A stretch of DNA of 27,754 nucleotides from Flavobacteriaceae bacterium UBA2765 (GCA_002352665.1 DEIV01000105.1:1-27754), one strand, 5' to 3'; positions 6,532-15,827 are shown, numbered from the stretch's first letter. Program-made: numbers and translations. The notes: a model not told the origin generated them from the sequence alone.

Positions 6532-9378
6532 TTAGTCCATATAATCTTCAATAGGGTTACAAGAGCATACTAAATTTCTATCTCCATAGGCATCATCTAC
6601 CCTGCGTACTGGTGGCCAAAATTTATTATCGGCCAAATATGGTAATGGAAATGCAGCTTCTTGTCTACTATAACTAAAGGTCCAATCATCTGAAGTTAAC
6701 ATTGCCTGTGTATGGGGTGCATTTTTCAGCACTGAATCCTGACCTTCATTATAGGCGTCAATTTCCGATTTGATGGCAATTAACGCATCACAAAATTTAT
6801 CTAATTCCGGTTTACTTTCGCTTTCAGTGGGTTCAATCATTAATGTACCGGCTACTGGAAAAGAAACCGTTGGGGCATGAAAACCATAATCCATTAATCG
6901 TTTGGCTACATCAGTAACTTCAATGCCTTTAGATTTAAATGCTCTAAAATCAACAATCATTTCATGGGCTGCAAAACCTTTTTCTCCAGTATATAAAATG
7001 CTATAATGTTTTTCTAATCTGGCTTTGATATAATTGGCATTGAGTATAGCATAAATAGTAGATTTTTTAAGACCTTCTTCACCTAACATTTTTATATAAC
7101 TATAAGAAATCAAATCGACCATAGCAGAACCCCATGGTGCAGCAGAAATTGCCTGAATAGCATTTTTACCTCCGGTTTGAATTACAGGATTGCTTGGTAA
7201 AAAATCTGCCAAATGTTTAGCCACACAAATTGGACCAACTCCAGGACCGCCACCACCATGTGGAATGGCAAATGTTTTATGTAAATTTAAATGACAAATA
7301 TCAGCTCCAACAGTCGCTGGATTTGTTAGGCCTACTTGAGCATTCATATTAGCACCGTCCATATATACTTGTCCGCCATTACTATGAATAATATCTGTTA
7401 TTTCTATTATAGCTGATTCAAAAACACCATGCGTTGATGGATAGGTAACCATAAGTGCTGCTAAATTATCTTTATGTAATTCGGCCTTTCCTTTTAAATC
7501 TGCCACATCAATATTACCATCTTCTGTAGTTTTTGTTACTACAACTTTCATACCTGCCATTACTGCAGAAGCTGGATTAGTACCATGGGCAGAAGCTGGA
7601 ATCAAGCAAATATTTCTATGTGATTCTTTATTAGATTCATGATAAGCTCTTATGGTCATTAAACCTGCATATTCACCTTGAGCACCGGAATTGGGTTGTA
7701 AAGAGGTAGCGTAAAAACCAGTTATAACGTTTAAATATTCTTCTAAATTATGAAGCATTTCTTTATAGCCTAAGGCTTGATCTTCGGGTACAAACGGATG
7801 GATATTATTCCATAAACTACTGCTCAATGGGAGCATTTCACTTGCCGCATTTAATTTCATAGTGCAAGAACCAAGCGAAATCATAGAATCTGTCAAGGAA
7901 ATATCTTTGCGTTCCAATTTTTTAATATATCGCATCATCTCAGTTTCTGAGTGATATTTTTTAAAGACATCATGTGTTAGGAAACCAGAAGTGCGTATCA
8001 ATTCTTCAGGAATACTTATACAAAGAGAGCAATCATTAATAGTAATGATGTCTTTGTGTTCAGATTCTGAAAGTACACTTAAAATGGTATTTAAATCATT
8101 ATCGGTAGTTGTTTCATTGATAGATATACCAATGGTAGTTTCATCAATATTTAAGAAATTGATTTCACTTCTCTCTGCTACAAATTTTAACTTTGCAGTA
8201 TTATTGACTTTAACTTGTAGCGTATCAAAATAGGTAGCATTTAATTGTTCTAATCCCATTTCTTTTATAGCCTCATTCAATGTGTTTGTAAGTGAATGAA
8301 TTCTTCTAGCAGTATATTTTATTCCTTCTGCACCATGATATACGCCATACATACCAGCCATGACGGCTAATAAAACTTGAGCGGTACATATATTTGATGT
8401 TGCCTTTTCTCTTTTAATATGCTGTTCTCTTGTTTGTAAGGCCATTCGTAGAGCCCTATTACCATCCGCATCAACGGTAACTCCAATAATTCTACCCGGA
8501 ATTAAGCGTTTGTATTCTTCTTTAGTTGCAAAGTAACCGGCATGTGGTCCGCCATAACCTAACGGAATTCCAAAACGTTGTGAAGTACCAACACATACAT
8601 CTGCACCCATTTCTCCGGGTGATTTTAATATGGCTAAACTCAATAAATCTGCAGCAACAACAACTTTTGCATTACTGTTATGGGCAGAGGCAATAAAATT
8701 AGAATAATCATAAATCTGTCCATGTTTAGATGGATATTGAACCATTGCACCATAGAAATGGGGTGAAAATTCAAAGGTCTCATGATTGCCAAAGATCAAC
8801 TCAATTCCCAAAGGCTCAGCACGTGTTTTTAAAATGGAAACAGTTTGCGGTAATACTTCATCTGAAACGAAAAACTGATTTCGACCTGTCTTTTTTTGAT
8901 CTCTTGAACGAGCATTAAATAATAGTGTCATGGCTTCAGCAGCAGCAGTACCTTCATCTAACAAAGATGAGTTTGCCAATTCCATACCCGTTAAATCTGT
9001 TATCATAGTTTGGTAATTTAGCAAAGCTTCTAATCTGCCTTGTGAAATTTCTGCTTGATAAGGAGTATATGATGTATACCAACTAGGGTTTTCGAAAACA
9101 TTACGCTGAATTACTGCAGGTAATATGGCGGCGTGGTAACCCAGACCAATATAAGTTTTGTACGTTTTGTTTTTACTGGCGAGTTCTTGGATATGAGCAC
9201 TGTACTCATATTCACTCATAGGTTGTGGTAAATTTAGAGCTTGTTCTAATAGAATATGTGAAGGAATTGTTTTATTTACCAATTCAGTAAGGCTATCAAT
9301 ACCAATAGTTTTTAGCATTTTTTTGACTTCCTCTTCCTTAGGTCCAAGGTGTCTTTCTACAAAAGAATCTGTTTTCAT
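6532..9378 (-). CDS. gcvP: glycine dehydrogenase (decarboxylating), P protein
   Basis: The P protein of the glycine cleavage system uses pyridoxal phosphate to decarboxylate glycine and pass the aminomethyl group to the lipoylated H protein. The 948-residue length is that of the fused single-chain form. The N-terminus FVERHLGP is typical; the PLP lysine is K701, in NLHKTFAIPHGGGGPGVGP, and the glycine-rich loop follows it. The N-terminal half has TSNICTAQVLLAVMAGMYG. The T and H protein genes are not nearby. Transcription probably starts just downstream of a -7 element at 9411-9418 in the divergent promoter region. Confidence 0.97.
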   Translation of the reverse strand: MKTDSFVERHLGPKEEEVKKMLKTIGIDSLTELVNKTIPSHILLEQALNLPQPMSEYEYSAHIQELASKNKTYKTYIGLGYHAAILPAVIQRNVFENPSWYTSYTPYQAEISQGRLEALLNYQTMITDLTGMELANSSLLDEGTAAAEAMTLLFNARSRDQKKTGRNQFFVSDEVLPQTVSILKTRAEPLGIELIFGNHETFEFSPHFYGAMVQYPSKHGQIYDYSNFIASAHNSNAKVVVAADLLSLAILKSPGEMGADVCVGTSQRFGIPLGYGGPHAGYFATKEEYKRLIPGRIIGVTVDADGNRALRMALQTREQHIKREKATSNICTAQVLLAVMAGMYGVYHGAEGIKYTARRIHSLTNTLNEAIKEMGLEQLNATYFDTLQVKVNNTAKLKFVAERSEINFLNIDETTIGISINETTTDNDLNTILSVLSESEHKDIITINDCSLCISIPEELIRTSGFLTHDVFKKYHSETEMMRYIKKLERKDISLTDSMISLGSCTMKLNAASEMLPLSSSLWNNIHPFVPEDQALGYKEMLHNLEEYLNVITGFYATSLQPNSGAQGEYAGLMTIRAYHESNKESHRNICLIPASAHGTNPASAVMAGMKVVVTKTTEDGNIDVADLKGKAELHKDNLAALMVTYPSTHGVFESAIIEITDIIHSNGGQVYMDGANMNAQVGLTNPATVGADICHLNLHKTFAIPHGGGGPGVGPICVAKHLADFLPSNPVIQTGGKNAIQAISAAPWGSAMVDLISYSYIKMLGEEGLKKSTIYAILNANYIKARLEKHYSILYTGEKGFAAHEMIVDFRAFKSKGIEVTDVAKRLMDYGFHAPTVSFPVAGTLMIEPTESESKPELDKFCDALIAIKSEIDAYNEGQDSVLKNAPHTQAMLTSDDWTFSYSRQEAAFPLPYLADNKFWPPVRRVDDAYGDRNLVCSCNPIEDYMD

Positions 9379-9410
9379 AGGTTTAAAATTTATACCATTA
9401 AATTGCGGTT

Positions 9411-9418
9411 CAAATGTA
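9411..9418 (-). promoter_or_regulatory. -7 promoter element of gcvP
   Basis: The minus strand reads TACATTTG, a match to TAnnTTTG, 32 bases before the gcvP ATG. No good -33 TTTG is seen at the expected spacing. The 9379-9537 interval is a divergent promoter region shared with the UbiA-like gene. Confidence 0.45.
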
Positions 9419-9507
9419 CTGAAAATTGTTATTATTTATTTATAATAATATATAATTTATCACCTTATTATCAGTTGAATTAAAACATTTAGTTTAGTAC
9501 TGAATCA

Positions 9508-9533
9508 TTTGATTTCCGATTTCCTTACTTTTG
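9508..9533 (+). promoter_or_regulatory. candidate promoter of the UbiA-like gene
   Basis: TTTG at 9508-9511 and TACTTTTG at 9526-9533 resemble the Bacteroidota -33 and -7 boxes, but the 14-base spacer is shorter than usual. The -7 box ends only four bases before the ATG at 9538, so a transcript from it would be leaderless or nearly so. Confidence 0.4.
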
Positions 9534-9537
9534 TAAA

Positions 9538-10368
9538 ATGCAAATATTCAAACGAATTTTTGATTTTTATATTTTTGGTAATATTCATGTTGCTTTAGCT
9601 GCATTTAGCCTTGCCAAACTAACTTTATTAACCTATGCTATTGATCAGAATTTAATACCCTTCTTTGTTTTTTTTTCAACCATAACAGGATATAATTTTA
9701 TACGATTATACAAAATTGGTGATATTCAAGATTGGTTTTTTAAAATTATTAAAATGAATAGAAAAATCATTATAACTTTGACCTTTGTCAGTGGAATTTT
9801 TGTTGCTTACATAAGTTTTTTATTGAATGTTAAAGCCCTTGTTGCTTTAATTCCATTTGGATTGTTTACACTGTTTTATGCAATTCCAATCAAAAAAGAA
9901 AAAAAAGTAACATTGAGAAGTTTGGCTTATTTTAAGTTGTTTTTAATTGCTATTTCCTGGGCAGGTGTTACTGTTTTAATCCCATTAATAAATTATGATA
10001 TAGTATTTGATAAGGATGTTGCTATCGTCTTTATACAACGATTTTTATTCGCTGTGGTAGTTGTTATCCCATTTGATATAAGAGATATGAATTTTGATAA
10101 TGAACAACTTAAAACCTTACCTCAGTTTATAGGTATCCAAAAATCAAAAATACTGGGATTAGTTGTTTTAATGTTGTTTTTAGGATTGGAATTTTTAAAA
10201 AACCCAATAGAACCTCAACAATTAAGGGTACATTTTTTTATCGCTTTATTCACTTTATTATTTCTATTTAATGCCAATGAAAATCAGCATAAATATTATA
10301 GTGCTTTTTTTGTGGAGAGTATTCCAATGGTTTGGTTGGGTGCATTTGTTTTCTTGAATAGCAATTAG
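9538..10368 (+). CDS. UbiA-like multi-pass membrane protein
   Basis: A 276-residue protein with about seven to eight hydrophobic helices spread over its full length. A conserved-looking acidic motif, IPFDIRDMNFDNE near residues 179-191, matches the second Asp-rich motif of UbiA-type prenyltransferases (DxRDxxxD). The first Asp-rich motif (NDxxDxxxD), expected near residues 45-65, is not present; the segment there reads TGYNFIRLYKIGD. The family is common in Flavobacteriaceae, usually as hypothetical or UbiA-like protein. A role in isoprenoid or quinone metabolism is possible, since menD and menB lie downstream, but it is not linked to them by operon structure. Missing one metal-binding motif, it may not be a prenyltransferase. 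Confidence 0.75.
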   Translation: MQIFKRIFDFYIFGNIHVALAAFSLAKLTLLTYAIDQNLIPFFVFFSTITGYNFIRLYKIGDIQDWFFKIIKMNRKIIITLTFVSGIFVAYISFLLNVKALVALIPFGLFTLFYAIPIKKEKKVTLRSLAYFKLFLIAISWAGVTVLIPLINYDIVFDKDVAIVFIQRFLFAVVVVIPFDIRDMNFDNEQLKTLPQFIGIQKSKILGLVVLMLFLGLEFLKNPIEPQQLRVHFFIALFTLLFLFNANENQHKYYSAFFVESIPMVWLGAFVFLNSN

Positions 10369-10484
10369 TAATTTATAACCTGATTTCGATAAAGAATATT
10401 TTTAAGCTATACAAAAAATTTCCCTTTATAAACTAACTCATATTAGACCCTTAGATTAAGATAGATCAGCACTTTTTTTATAGG

Positions 10485-10994
10485 TCAAGAAATAGTAACA
10501 AGAAATTTGTCGATAATTGTTTTTACTTTAGGAGGGATTAAATCATTCTCAACCCATGTATGGATATCACCTAAATACTGCATACCTAAATAATTGGCAC
10601 TTTCAACAAAAGGCATGGTAAATCCTTCTTTTAAATCATTGGAGTTACTACAACTTATCATAGCCATATTTTTACCGCGTAATTTTCTTCCCAATACTTT
10701 ATGAGTTTTTAATAAATCTGATAGTCTGTCGAAAAACACCTTTAAAATACCACTCATACTGTACCAATAAACAGGTGTGGCAAATATAATTGTATCGTAT
10801 TTTTTAGTAATATTTATCATTAAATCGATAAAATCATCATCCACATTTTTAAAATCATAGTCAAAATGATTTATATTTTTATTTTTCAGATCGATAATAT
10901 CATATTGACTTTTAGAATTTATATAGTTGATAATTCTATTGGTGTCACCATTACTTCTAGAGCTGGCTTGTAATATTACTATGTTGTTTTTCAT
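10485..10994 (-). CDS. flavodoxin-fold NAD(P)H-dependent oxidoreductase
   Basis: A 169-residue cytoplasmic protein of the NADPH-dependent FMN reductase (flavodoxin-like) superfamily. The N-terminal phosphate-binding loop is ILQASSRSNGDTNRI (residues 7-21). The FMN-contacting segment TPVYWYSMSGILKVFFDR follows at about 74-91. A third segment, near SCSNSNDLKEGF, is at the position of the last FMN loop. It would reduce a small substrate (quinone or other electrophile) using NAD(P)H, but the substrate cannot be read from the sequence. It converges with the UbiA-like gene and no clear terminator is seen in the 116 bp between them. Confidence 0.88.
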   Translation of the reverse strand: MKNNIVILQASSRSNGDTNRIINYINSKSQYDIIDLKNKNINHFDYDFKNVDDDFIDLMINITKKYDTIIFATPVYWYSMSGILKVFFDRLSDLLKTHKVLGRKLRGKNMAMISCSNSNDLKEGFTMPFVESANYLGMQYLGDIHTWVENDLIPPKVKTIIDKFLVTIS

Positions 10995-11084
10995 AATTGC
11001 AAGTAATAATATTTTTTTTAAAATAAAATAAAATTTTCATAGATTATATTAATACCTATAAAGGTAATAGCTATTGAAGTATTA

Positions 11085-11255
11085 AACCCAGATTATGCAT
11101 TAGAACTTTGTTATGAACAATGAAAGCACAATAAATACTGGGATTTTCTTAATTTCAGCTTAGCACCGCTACGGTTAAATTAAAAAATAAAGCGAAGCGG
11201 CAGTAGTTGAAGTGATTTCAGGGTGTAATAGATCTTCTAATGCATAATTTGGGTT
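11085..11255. mobile_element. MITE-like element with 21-bp terminal inverted repeats
   Basis: AACCCAGATTATGCATTAGAA at 11085-11105 is repeated in inverted form at 11235-11255 with one mismatch, enclosing 129 bp. The interior is non-coding and has its own CCGCT/AGCGG stem around 11168-11203. Size, inverted ends and lack of an open frame fit a miniature inverted-repeat element. I see no clear target-site duplication: the flanks are TTAA/TAAT-like on both sides, which cannot be resolved from one copy. The 10995-11297 gap holds nothing else. Confidence 0.6.
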
Positions 11256-11278
11256 AATGATTAAAATCACTATTTTTA
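11248..11278 (+). promoter_or_regulatory. promoter of the PPK2 gene
   Basis: TTTG (11248-11251), a 19-base spacer and TATTTTTA (11271-11278) fit the Bacteroidota -33/-7 promoter with one mismatch in the -7 box. The -33 box lies inside the right inverted repeat of the MITE-like element. Confidence 0.45.
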
Positions 11279-11297
11279 TCCCAAATTAATCTATTAC

Positions 11298-12155
11298 ATG
11301 AATATCAATGATTATAAAGTTTCAAAAGAAATAAAGTTAAAGCAAATCGCTACAAGTGAGGTAGATGTTAATGCAAAACAAAAACTTAAAAAAGTTAGAA
11401 AAAAAATAAGTAAGCTACAAGATGTAATGTATGCCCATGGCAAATATAGTATGTTGATCTGTTTGCAAGGTATGGATACATCTGGAAAAGATAGTTTAAT
11501 TAGGGAAGTCTTTAAAAATGTAAATGCAAGAGGGGTAGTAGTACATAGTTTTAAAGTGCCAACTGAAAATGAATTAAAGCATGATTTTTTATGGAGGCAT
11601 TATATTGCTTTACCGGAAAGAGGTAAAATAGGTGTTTTTAATCGTACACATTATGAAAATGTATTGGTAACTAGAGTCCATCCGGAATATATTTTGGGGG
11701 AACAAATTCCTTCAATAAAAACCAAAGAGGATATTAATGATGATTTTTTCCATAAAAGGATGGAACATATCAATAATTTTGAACGGCATATAACAGAAAA
11801 TGGTACAATTATTTTAAAATTCTTTTTACACCTTTCTAAGGAAGAACAAAAGAATAGGCTTTTAAGAAGATTAAATCTTACGGATAAAAATTGGAAGTTT
11901 TCATCTGGAGATTTAAAAGAACGAAAATTATGGAATCAATATCAAACCTGTTACGAAGAAGCTATTAATAAAACATCTACGAATAAAGCTCCATGGTTTA
12001 TTGTTCCTGCAGATGATAAAGAAACCGCCAGATATATCGTTGCACAAGCCATTTTGGAATCGTTAGCGTCTTATGAAGATATAAAATATCCTGAATTAGA
12101 TAAAAAAACAACAGTACAATTAAAAGAATTTAAAAACGAATTAGAGAACGATTAA
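11298..12155 (+). CDS. ppk2: polyphosphate kinase 2 family protein
   Basis: PPK2 enzymes transfer phosphate between polyphosphate and nucleotides (AMP, ADP or GDP) in the cytoplasm. The 285 residues show the Walker A motif GMDTSGKDS (58-66) and the Walker B region VFNRTHYENVLVTRVHPE (113-130), with KFFLHLSKEEQKNRL downstream, the lid-region signature. Length is that of the single-domain type. Whether it is a kinase for ADP or for AMP (class I, II or III) cannot be assigned with certainty by eye; the PF and residue pattern resembles the enzymes named polyphosphate:nucleotide phosphotransferase. The M28 peptidase gene starts 9 bp later, so the two are probably co-transcribed. Confidence 0.93.
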   Translation: MNINDYKVSKEIKLKQIATSEVDVNAKQKLKKVRKKISKLQDVMYAHGKYSMLICLQGMDTSGKDSLIREVFKNVNARGVVVHSFKVPTENELKHDFLWRHYIALPERGKIGVFNRTHYENVLVTRVHPEYILGEQIPSIKTKEDINDDFFHKRMEHINNFERHITENGTIILKFFLHLSKEEQKNRLLRRLNLTDKNWKFSSGDLKERKLWNQYQTCYEEAINKTSTNKAPWFIVPADDKETARYIVAQAILESLASYEDIKYPELDKKTTVQLKEFKNELEND

Positions 12156-12164
12156 TCATAAAAT

Positions 12165-13535
12165 ATGAGAACAATATTAAAGATAAGCTTACTGCTTTTG
12201 TATATCAATTTATCTGGACAAACTGTAAATAAAAATGATTCTACAATAGTTCGTAATATTTATACAGATGCCTTAACCAATGGGAAAAGTTATAATTGGT
12301 TGCATTATTTAACTAAGAGAATCGGAGCTAGACTAGCAGGTTCTGAAGCCGACAATAAGGCGGTAACTTGGGCAAAAGCGGAATTAGACAAGTTAGCATT
12401 AGATAAGGTGTGGTTGCAGCCGGTTACTATACCGCATTGGGAAAGAGGTGCCAAGGAAGAAGCTCAAATTCGAACCAAGTTTGGAAAATTTGATGTAGAT
12501 ATTTGTGCTTTAGGAGGCTCAATTGCTACCCCTGAGTCGGGAATCTTAGCAGAAGTTATAGAAGTGCAAAGTCTGAAAGAGGTTGAGGATTTAGGTGATA
12601 AAGTTAAAGGCAAAATAGTATTTTATAATAGAGCAATGCCTATTGATAAAATTGAGACTATGAAAGCTTATGGGGCAAGTGTAGATCAACGAGTTTATGG
12701 TGCATCTGTAGCAGGGAAGTATGGTGCATTAGGGGCTATTGTTCGTTCAATGAGTCATAAATTGGATAATGTGCCTCATACAGGAACTATGCGTTATGGT
12801 GAGATAACAGAAGATCAAAAAATACCAACTGCTGCTATTAGTACCAATGGTGCTGAGATGTTGAGTAAATTATTGGAAGAAAAAGAAAAAGTTGAACTTC
12901 GGTTTTATTTTAAACAGAATTGTAGAAGTTTACCTGATGCACAATCTTTTAATGTAATTGGAGAAATCAAGGGTGCTGAATTTCCTAATGAAATTATTCT
13001 GGTTGGAGGTCATTTAGATTCGTGGGATCTAGGGGAAGGTGCTCATGATGATGGAGCCGGAGTGGTACAATCTATGGAGGTATTACGTCAGTTTAAAAAA
13101 CTTAAGATTAGACCAAAAAGAACTTTGAGAGTAGTATTATTTGCCAATGAAGAATTTGGTTTAAGCGGAGGTAAGGCTTATGCGGCCGAAGCTGAAAAAA
13201 TGAATGAGAACCATATAGTAGCACTAGAATCAGATTCGGGCGGATTTTCACCACGTGGATTTGGTTTTACTTGTAATGACCAAAATTACAATCAGGTATT
13301 ACAATGGAAATCTATATTTGAGCCATATAATATTCATATTTTTGCCCGTGGTGGTGGCGGTGCTGATATCGGTCCCTTAAAAAAAGATGATAATATATTA
13401 TTAGGTTTGCGTCCAGACTCACAACGTTATTTTGATTATCATCATACAGATGCCGATGTTTTTGAGGCAGTAAATAAACGTGAATTAGAATTGGGAGCTG
13501 CAACAATGACCTCTATTATTTATTTATTTATTTGA
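12165..13535 (+). CDS. secreted M28-family zinc peptidase with PA domain
   Basis: A 456-residue protein with an N-terminal signal peptide (residues 1 to about 19, ending near LSGQT). A protease-associated (PA) insert precedes the catalytic part (about 110-250). The zinc ligands of family M28 are visible: H283 in GGHLDSWD, D295 in HDDGAG, the catalytic pair E329-E330 in NEEFG, D357 in ESDSGG, and the terminal H426/H427 in YHHTDAD. This pattern fits an aminopeptidase or carboxypeptidase of the Q type, acting outside the cytoplasm on peptides. It follows the PPK2 gene closely. Confidence 0.93.
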   Translation: MRTILKISLLLLYINLSGQTVNKNDSTIVRNIYTDALTNGKSYNWLHYLTKRIGARLAGSEADNKAVTWAKAELDKLALDKVWLQPVTIPHWERGAKEEAQIRTKFGKFDVDICALGGSIATPESGILAEVIEVQSLKEVEDLGDKVKGKIVFYNRAMPIDKIETMKAYGASVDQRVYGASVAGKYGALGAIVRSMSHKLDNVPHTGTMRYGEITEDQKIPTAAISTNGAEMLSKLLEEKEKVELRFYFKQNCRSLPDAQSFNVIGEIKGAEFPNEIILVGGHLDSWDLGEGAHDDGAGVVQSMEVLRQFKKLKIRPKRTLRVVLFANEEFGLSGGKAYAAEAEKMNENHIVALESDSGGFSPRGFGFTCNDQNYNQVLQWKSIFEPYNIHIFARGGGGADIGPLKKDDNILLGLRPDSQRYFDYHHTDADVFEAVNKRELELGAATMTSIIYLFI

Positions 13536-13631
13536 TAATTATGGAGTTAACAATTAGAATTAAAAATTTCCAATTGCACCTCATCGGTTGTAAAGTTATA
13601 CCAAGGATATAATCATCTATTTTCAATAAAT

Positions 13632-15290
13632 ATGCTTCATTCTAACAAAGAACTTTCTCAACTTGTGGTTGCCTATTGTGATGCTTATGGTGTTGAACAT
13701 GTAGTTATATCACCGGGATCACGAAATGCACCATTAATTGTCGGTTTTACTAATCATTTGCAAATTAAAACGTATAGTGTGGTTGATGAGCGTTGTGCTG
13801 CTTTTTTTGGTTTAGGGATCGCCCAACAATCAAAAAAACCAGTAGCATTGGTTTGTACATCAGGCTCTGCATTGTTGAATTATTATCCGGCTATAGCAGA
13901 AGCTTTTTATAGTAATATACCTTTAATAGTTATTTCTGCAGATAGGCCTCAGCATTTAATAGATATTGGTGATGGGCAAACTATCAGACAAGAGAATGTG
14001 TTTAAGAATCATAGTCTTTTCAATGCCAATTTAATTGAGGATAGTGACTTTCTAAACGAAAATACCAAGTTAATTTCGGATGCAATTCATGTTTCAATCC
14101 TCCATAAAGGGCCTGTGCATATTAATGTGCCTTTTGATGAACCTTTATATGATAGTACAGATATAACAACTGTTAAAAATATATTGATTAATAACAATTT
14201 TACAGTACCAGAAATTGGTTATGATTTTCAAAATTATGCAAGAATTTGGAATTCATCTTCTAAAAAAATGGTGTTGGTTGGAGCTAATTATCCTAATGAA
14301 AAATTAGAACAACAATTGATAGCGTTGGCAAAGGATGAATCGGTATTGGTCTTTACTGAAAACACCTCAAACCTTCATCATTATAAATTTATAAATAGTA
14401 TAGATAAACTTATTTTTCCACTAAGCGAAAGTGATTTTTTAGCTTTAAAACCAGAGGTATTAATTACGCTAGGTGGCATGATCATATCAAAAAAAATAAA
14501 ACAATATTTACGAAAACACCAACCAAAGCACCATTGGCATATTGATGATAATAGTGAAATGAATACTTATCATTGCCTATCACAATATTTTAAAATGGAT
14601 CCGACCGTGTTTTTTAAAAGTTTTTTGCCAATGGTACAAGAGAATGATAGTGACTATCAAAAATATTGGCTAAAAATTAAATCAGAAAGAAATGATAGGC
14701 ATGCAGAATTTGCAGAAAGCGTAATTTTTTCTGATTTTAAAGTGATCGAAATTTTGTTAAAGAATATTCCTGAAAACCTTCAAGTGCAGTTTGGAAATAG
14801 CTCTATTATTAGATATGCTCAATTATTTGATAACAATCATTCCCTAAATATTTTTTGTAACAGAGGAACGAGTGGTATAGATGGGAGTACTTCTACTGCA
14901 ATAGGTGCAGCACATATTTTTAAAGGACAAACGGTTTTAGTAACGGGAGATATAAGCTTTTTTTATGATAGTAATGGCTTGTGGAATAAATATATAAAAA
15001 ATAATTTTAGAATTATATTAATAAATAATAAAGGTGGAGGTATATTTAAGATCTTACCTGATCCTTCAAAGACCAATGCTTTAGATTATTTTGAAACTCA
15101 ACATAATTTTACTGCTCAGCATTTGTGTGCAATGCATGAATTTCAATATGATAGTGTCTTAAATGAAAGAGACTTGATTAAGCAATTAGAAGTATTTTTT
15201 AGTAAAAGTAGTAGGCCAAAGTTGTTAGAAATATTCACACCAAATATGGAAAATGATAAAGTGTTAAAAAACTATTTTGATTTTTTATAA
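13632..15290 (+). CDS. menD: 2-succinyl-5-enolpyruvyl-6-hydroxy-3-cyclohexene-1-carboxylate synthase
   Basis: MenD is a thiamine-diphosphate enzyme that joins 2-oxoglutarate to isochorismate in menaquinone synthesis. The 552-residue length is normal. The N-terminus HVVISPGSRNAPL and the cofactor-activating glutamate E53 in VVDERCAAFFG are as in other MenD proteins. The TPP and metal site lies in GDISFFYDSNGLWN, followed by NNKGGGIFKILP. The start is an ATG with a 96-bp gap after the peptidase gene. MenB, the later step of the pathway, is encoded about 1.9 kb downstream on the same strand. Confidence 0.96.
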   Translation: MLHSNKELSQLVVAYCDAYGVEHVVISPGSRNAPLIVGFTNHLQIKTYSVVDERCAAFFGLGIAQQSKKPVALVCTSGSALLNYYPAIAEAFYSNIPLIVISADRPQHLIDIGDGQTIRQENVFKNHSLFNANLIEDSDFLNENTKLISDAIHVSILHKGPVHINVPFDEPLYDSTDITTVKNILINNNFTVPEIGYDFQNYARIWNSSSKKMVLVGANYPNEKLEQQLIALAKDESVLVFTENTSNLHHYKFINSIDKLIFPLSESDFLALKPEVLITLGGMIISKKIKQYLRKHQPKHHWHIDDNSEMNTYHCLSQYFKMDPTVFFKSFLPMVQENDSDYQKYWLKIKSERNDRHAEFAESVIFSDFKVIEILLKNIPENLQVQFGNSSIIRYAQLFDNNHSLNIFCNRGTSGIDGSTSTAIGAAHIFKGQTVLVTGDISFFYDSNGLWNKYIKNNFRIILINNKGGGIFKILPDPSKTNALDYFETQHNFTAQHLCAMHEFQYDSVLNERDLIKQLEVFFSKSSRPKLLEIFTPNMENDKVLKNYFDFL

Positions 15291-15309
15291 ATCTAAATGT
15301 TTAATTCTT

Positions 15310-15317
15310 TATATTTG
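15310..15317 (+). promoter_or_regulatory. -7 promoter element of the DUF2853 gene
   Basis: TATATTTG matches TAnnTTTG exactly and lies 51 bases before the ATG. The nearest TTTG upstream is 30 bases away, too far for a standard -33 box. Confidence 0.4.
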
Positions 15318-15368
15318 ATAAAATATATTTATAAACTTCTTTACTAACCAATTATTAAATTAAAAGTT

Positions 15369-15710
15369 ATGAGTAAAAGAGATGAATTAATTGCATTATA
15401 TGCAAGTGAACTTAAGAGTAAATGCAGTGTAAGTGCTGACATGAATTTATTAACAAAAGTAACTATTGGATGTGGTCCATCAATATACAATAAGGATGCC
15501 GCTACAGTTTCATGTTCTGATGAATCAGAATTAGCTACTGTTAAGAATAATTACTTAATTAAAAAATTAGGATTAAAAGACGGTCCAAAATTAGACGAAG
15601 CTATTAAAAAGGTCTGTGGTCAATTGGGTAGTTCTAACAGAAATAAATACAGAGCAATGTTCTATTATTTATTATGTAAAGAATTTGGTAAAGAATCGGT
15701 ATATAAGTAA
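15369..15710 (+). CDS. DUF2853 family protein
   Basis: A small 113-residue helical protein of the DUF2853 (PF11015) family. It has the family's typical run from GCGPSIYNKDAATVSCSD through NNYLIKKLGLKDGPKLD and ends with the SSNRNKYRAMFYYLL segment. There are no transmembrane helices or signal peptide, so it is probably cytoplasmic. Its function is unknown. The gene lies alone between menD and a long hairpin, with its own -7 element. Confidence 0.9.
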   Translation: MSKRDELIALYASELKSKCSVSADMNLLTKVTIGCGPSIYNKDAATVSCSDESELATVKNNYLIKKLGLKDGPKLDEAIKKVCGQLGSSNRNKYRAMFYYLLCKEFGKESVYK

Positions 15711-15730
15711 TAGTATTGGTTTATAACTGA

Positions 15731-15778
15731 AGATGTTCTGAGATTTTTAGATTCAAATCTAAAAATCTCAGAACATCT
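15731..15778. terminator. 22-bp perfect hairpin between convergent genes
   Basis: AGATGTTCTGAGATTTTTAG, extended to 22 bases, pairs perfectly with its inverted copy around a TCAA loop. It stands between DUF2853 (+) and the esterase-fold gene (-). The position fits a terminator for both, but there is no T run on either strand. Confidence 0.6.
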
Positions 15779-15827
15779 ATATTATAACATCAAAAATTTA
15801 ATTCTTTTTAAAGTATCTTTTGGGGCT

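Noticed and set aside
13588..13620. Promoter directly before menD (TTG at 13588-13590, TAT near 13618)
   Set aside because: The spacing of about 27 bases is too long and the -7 box is incomplete.
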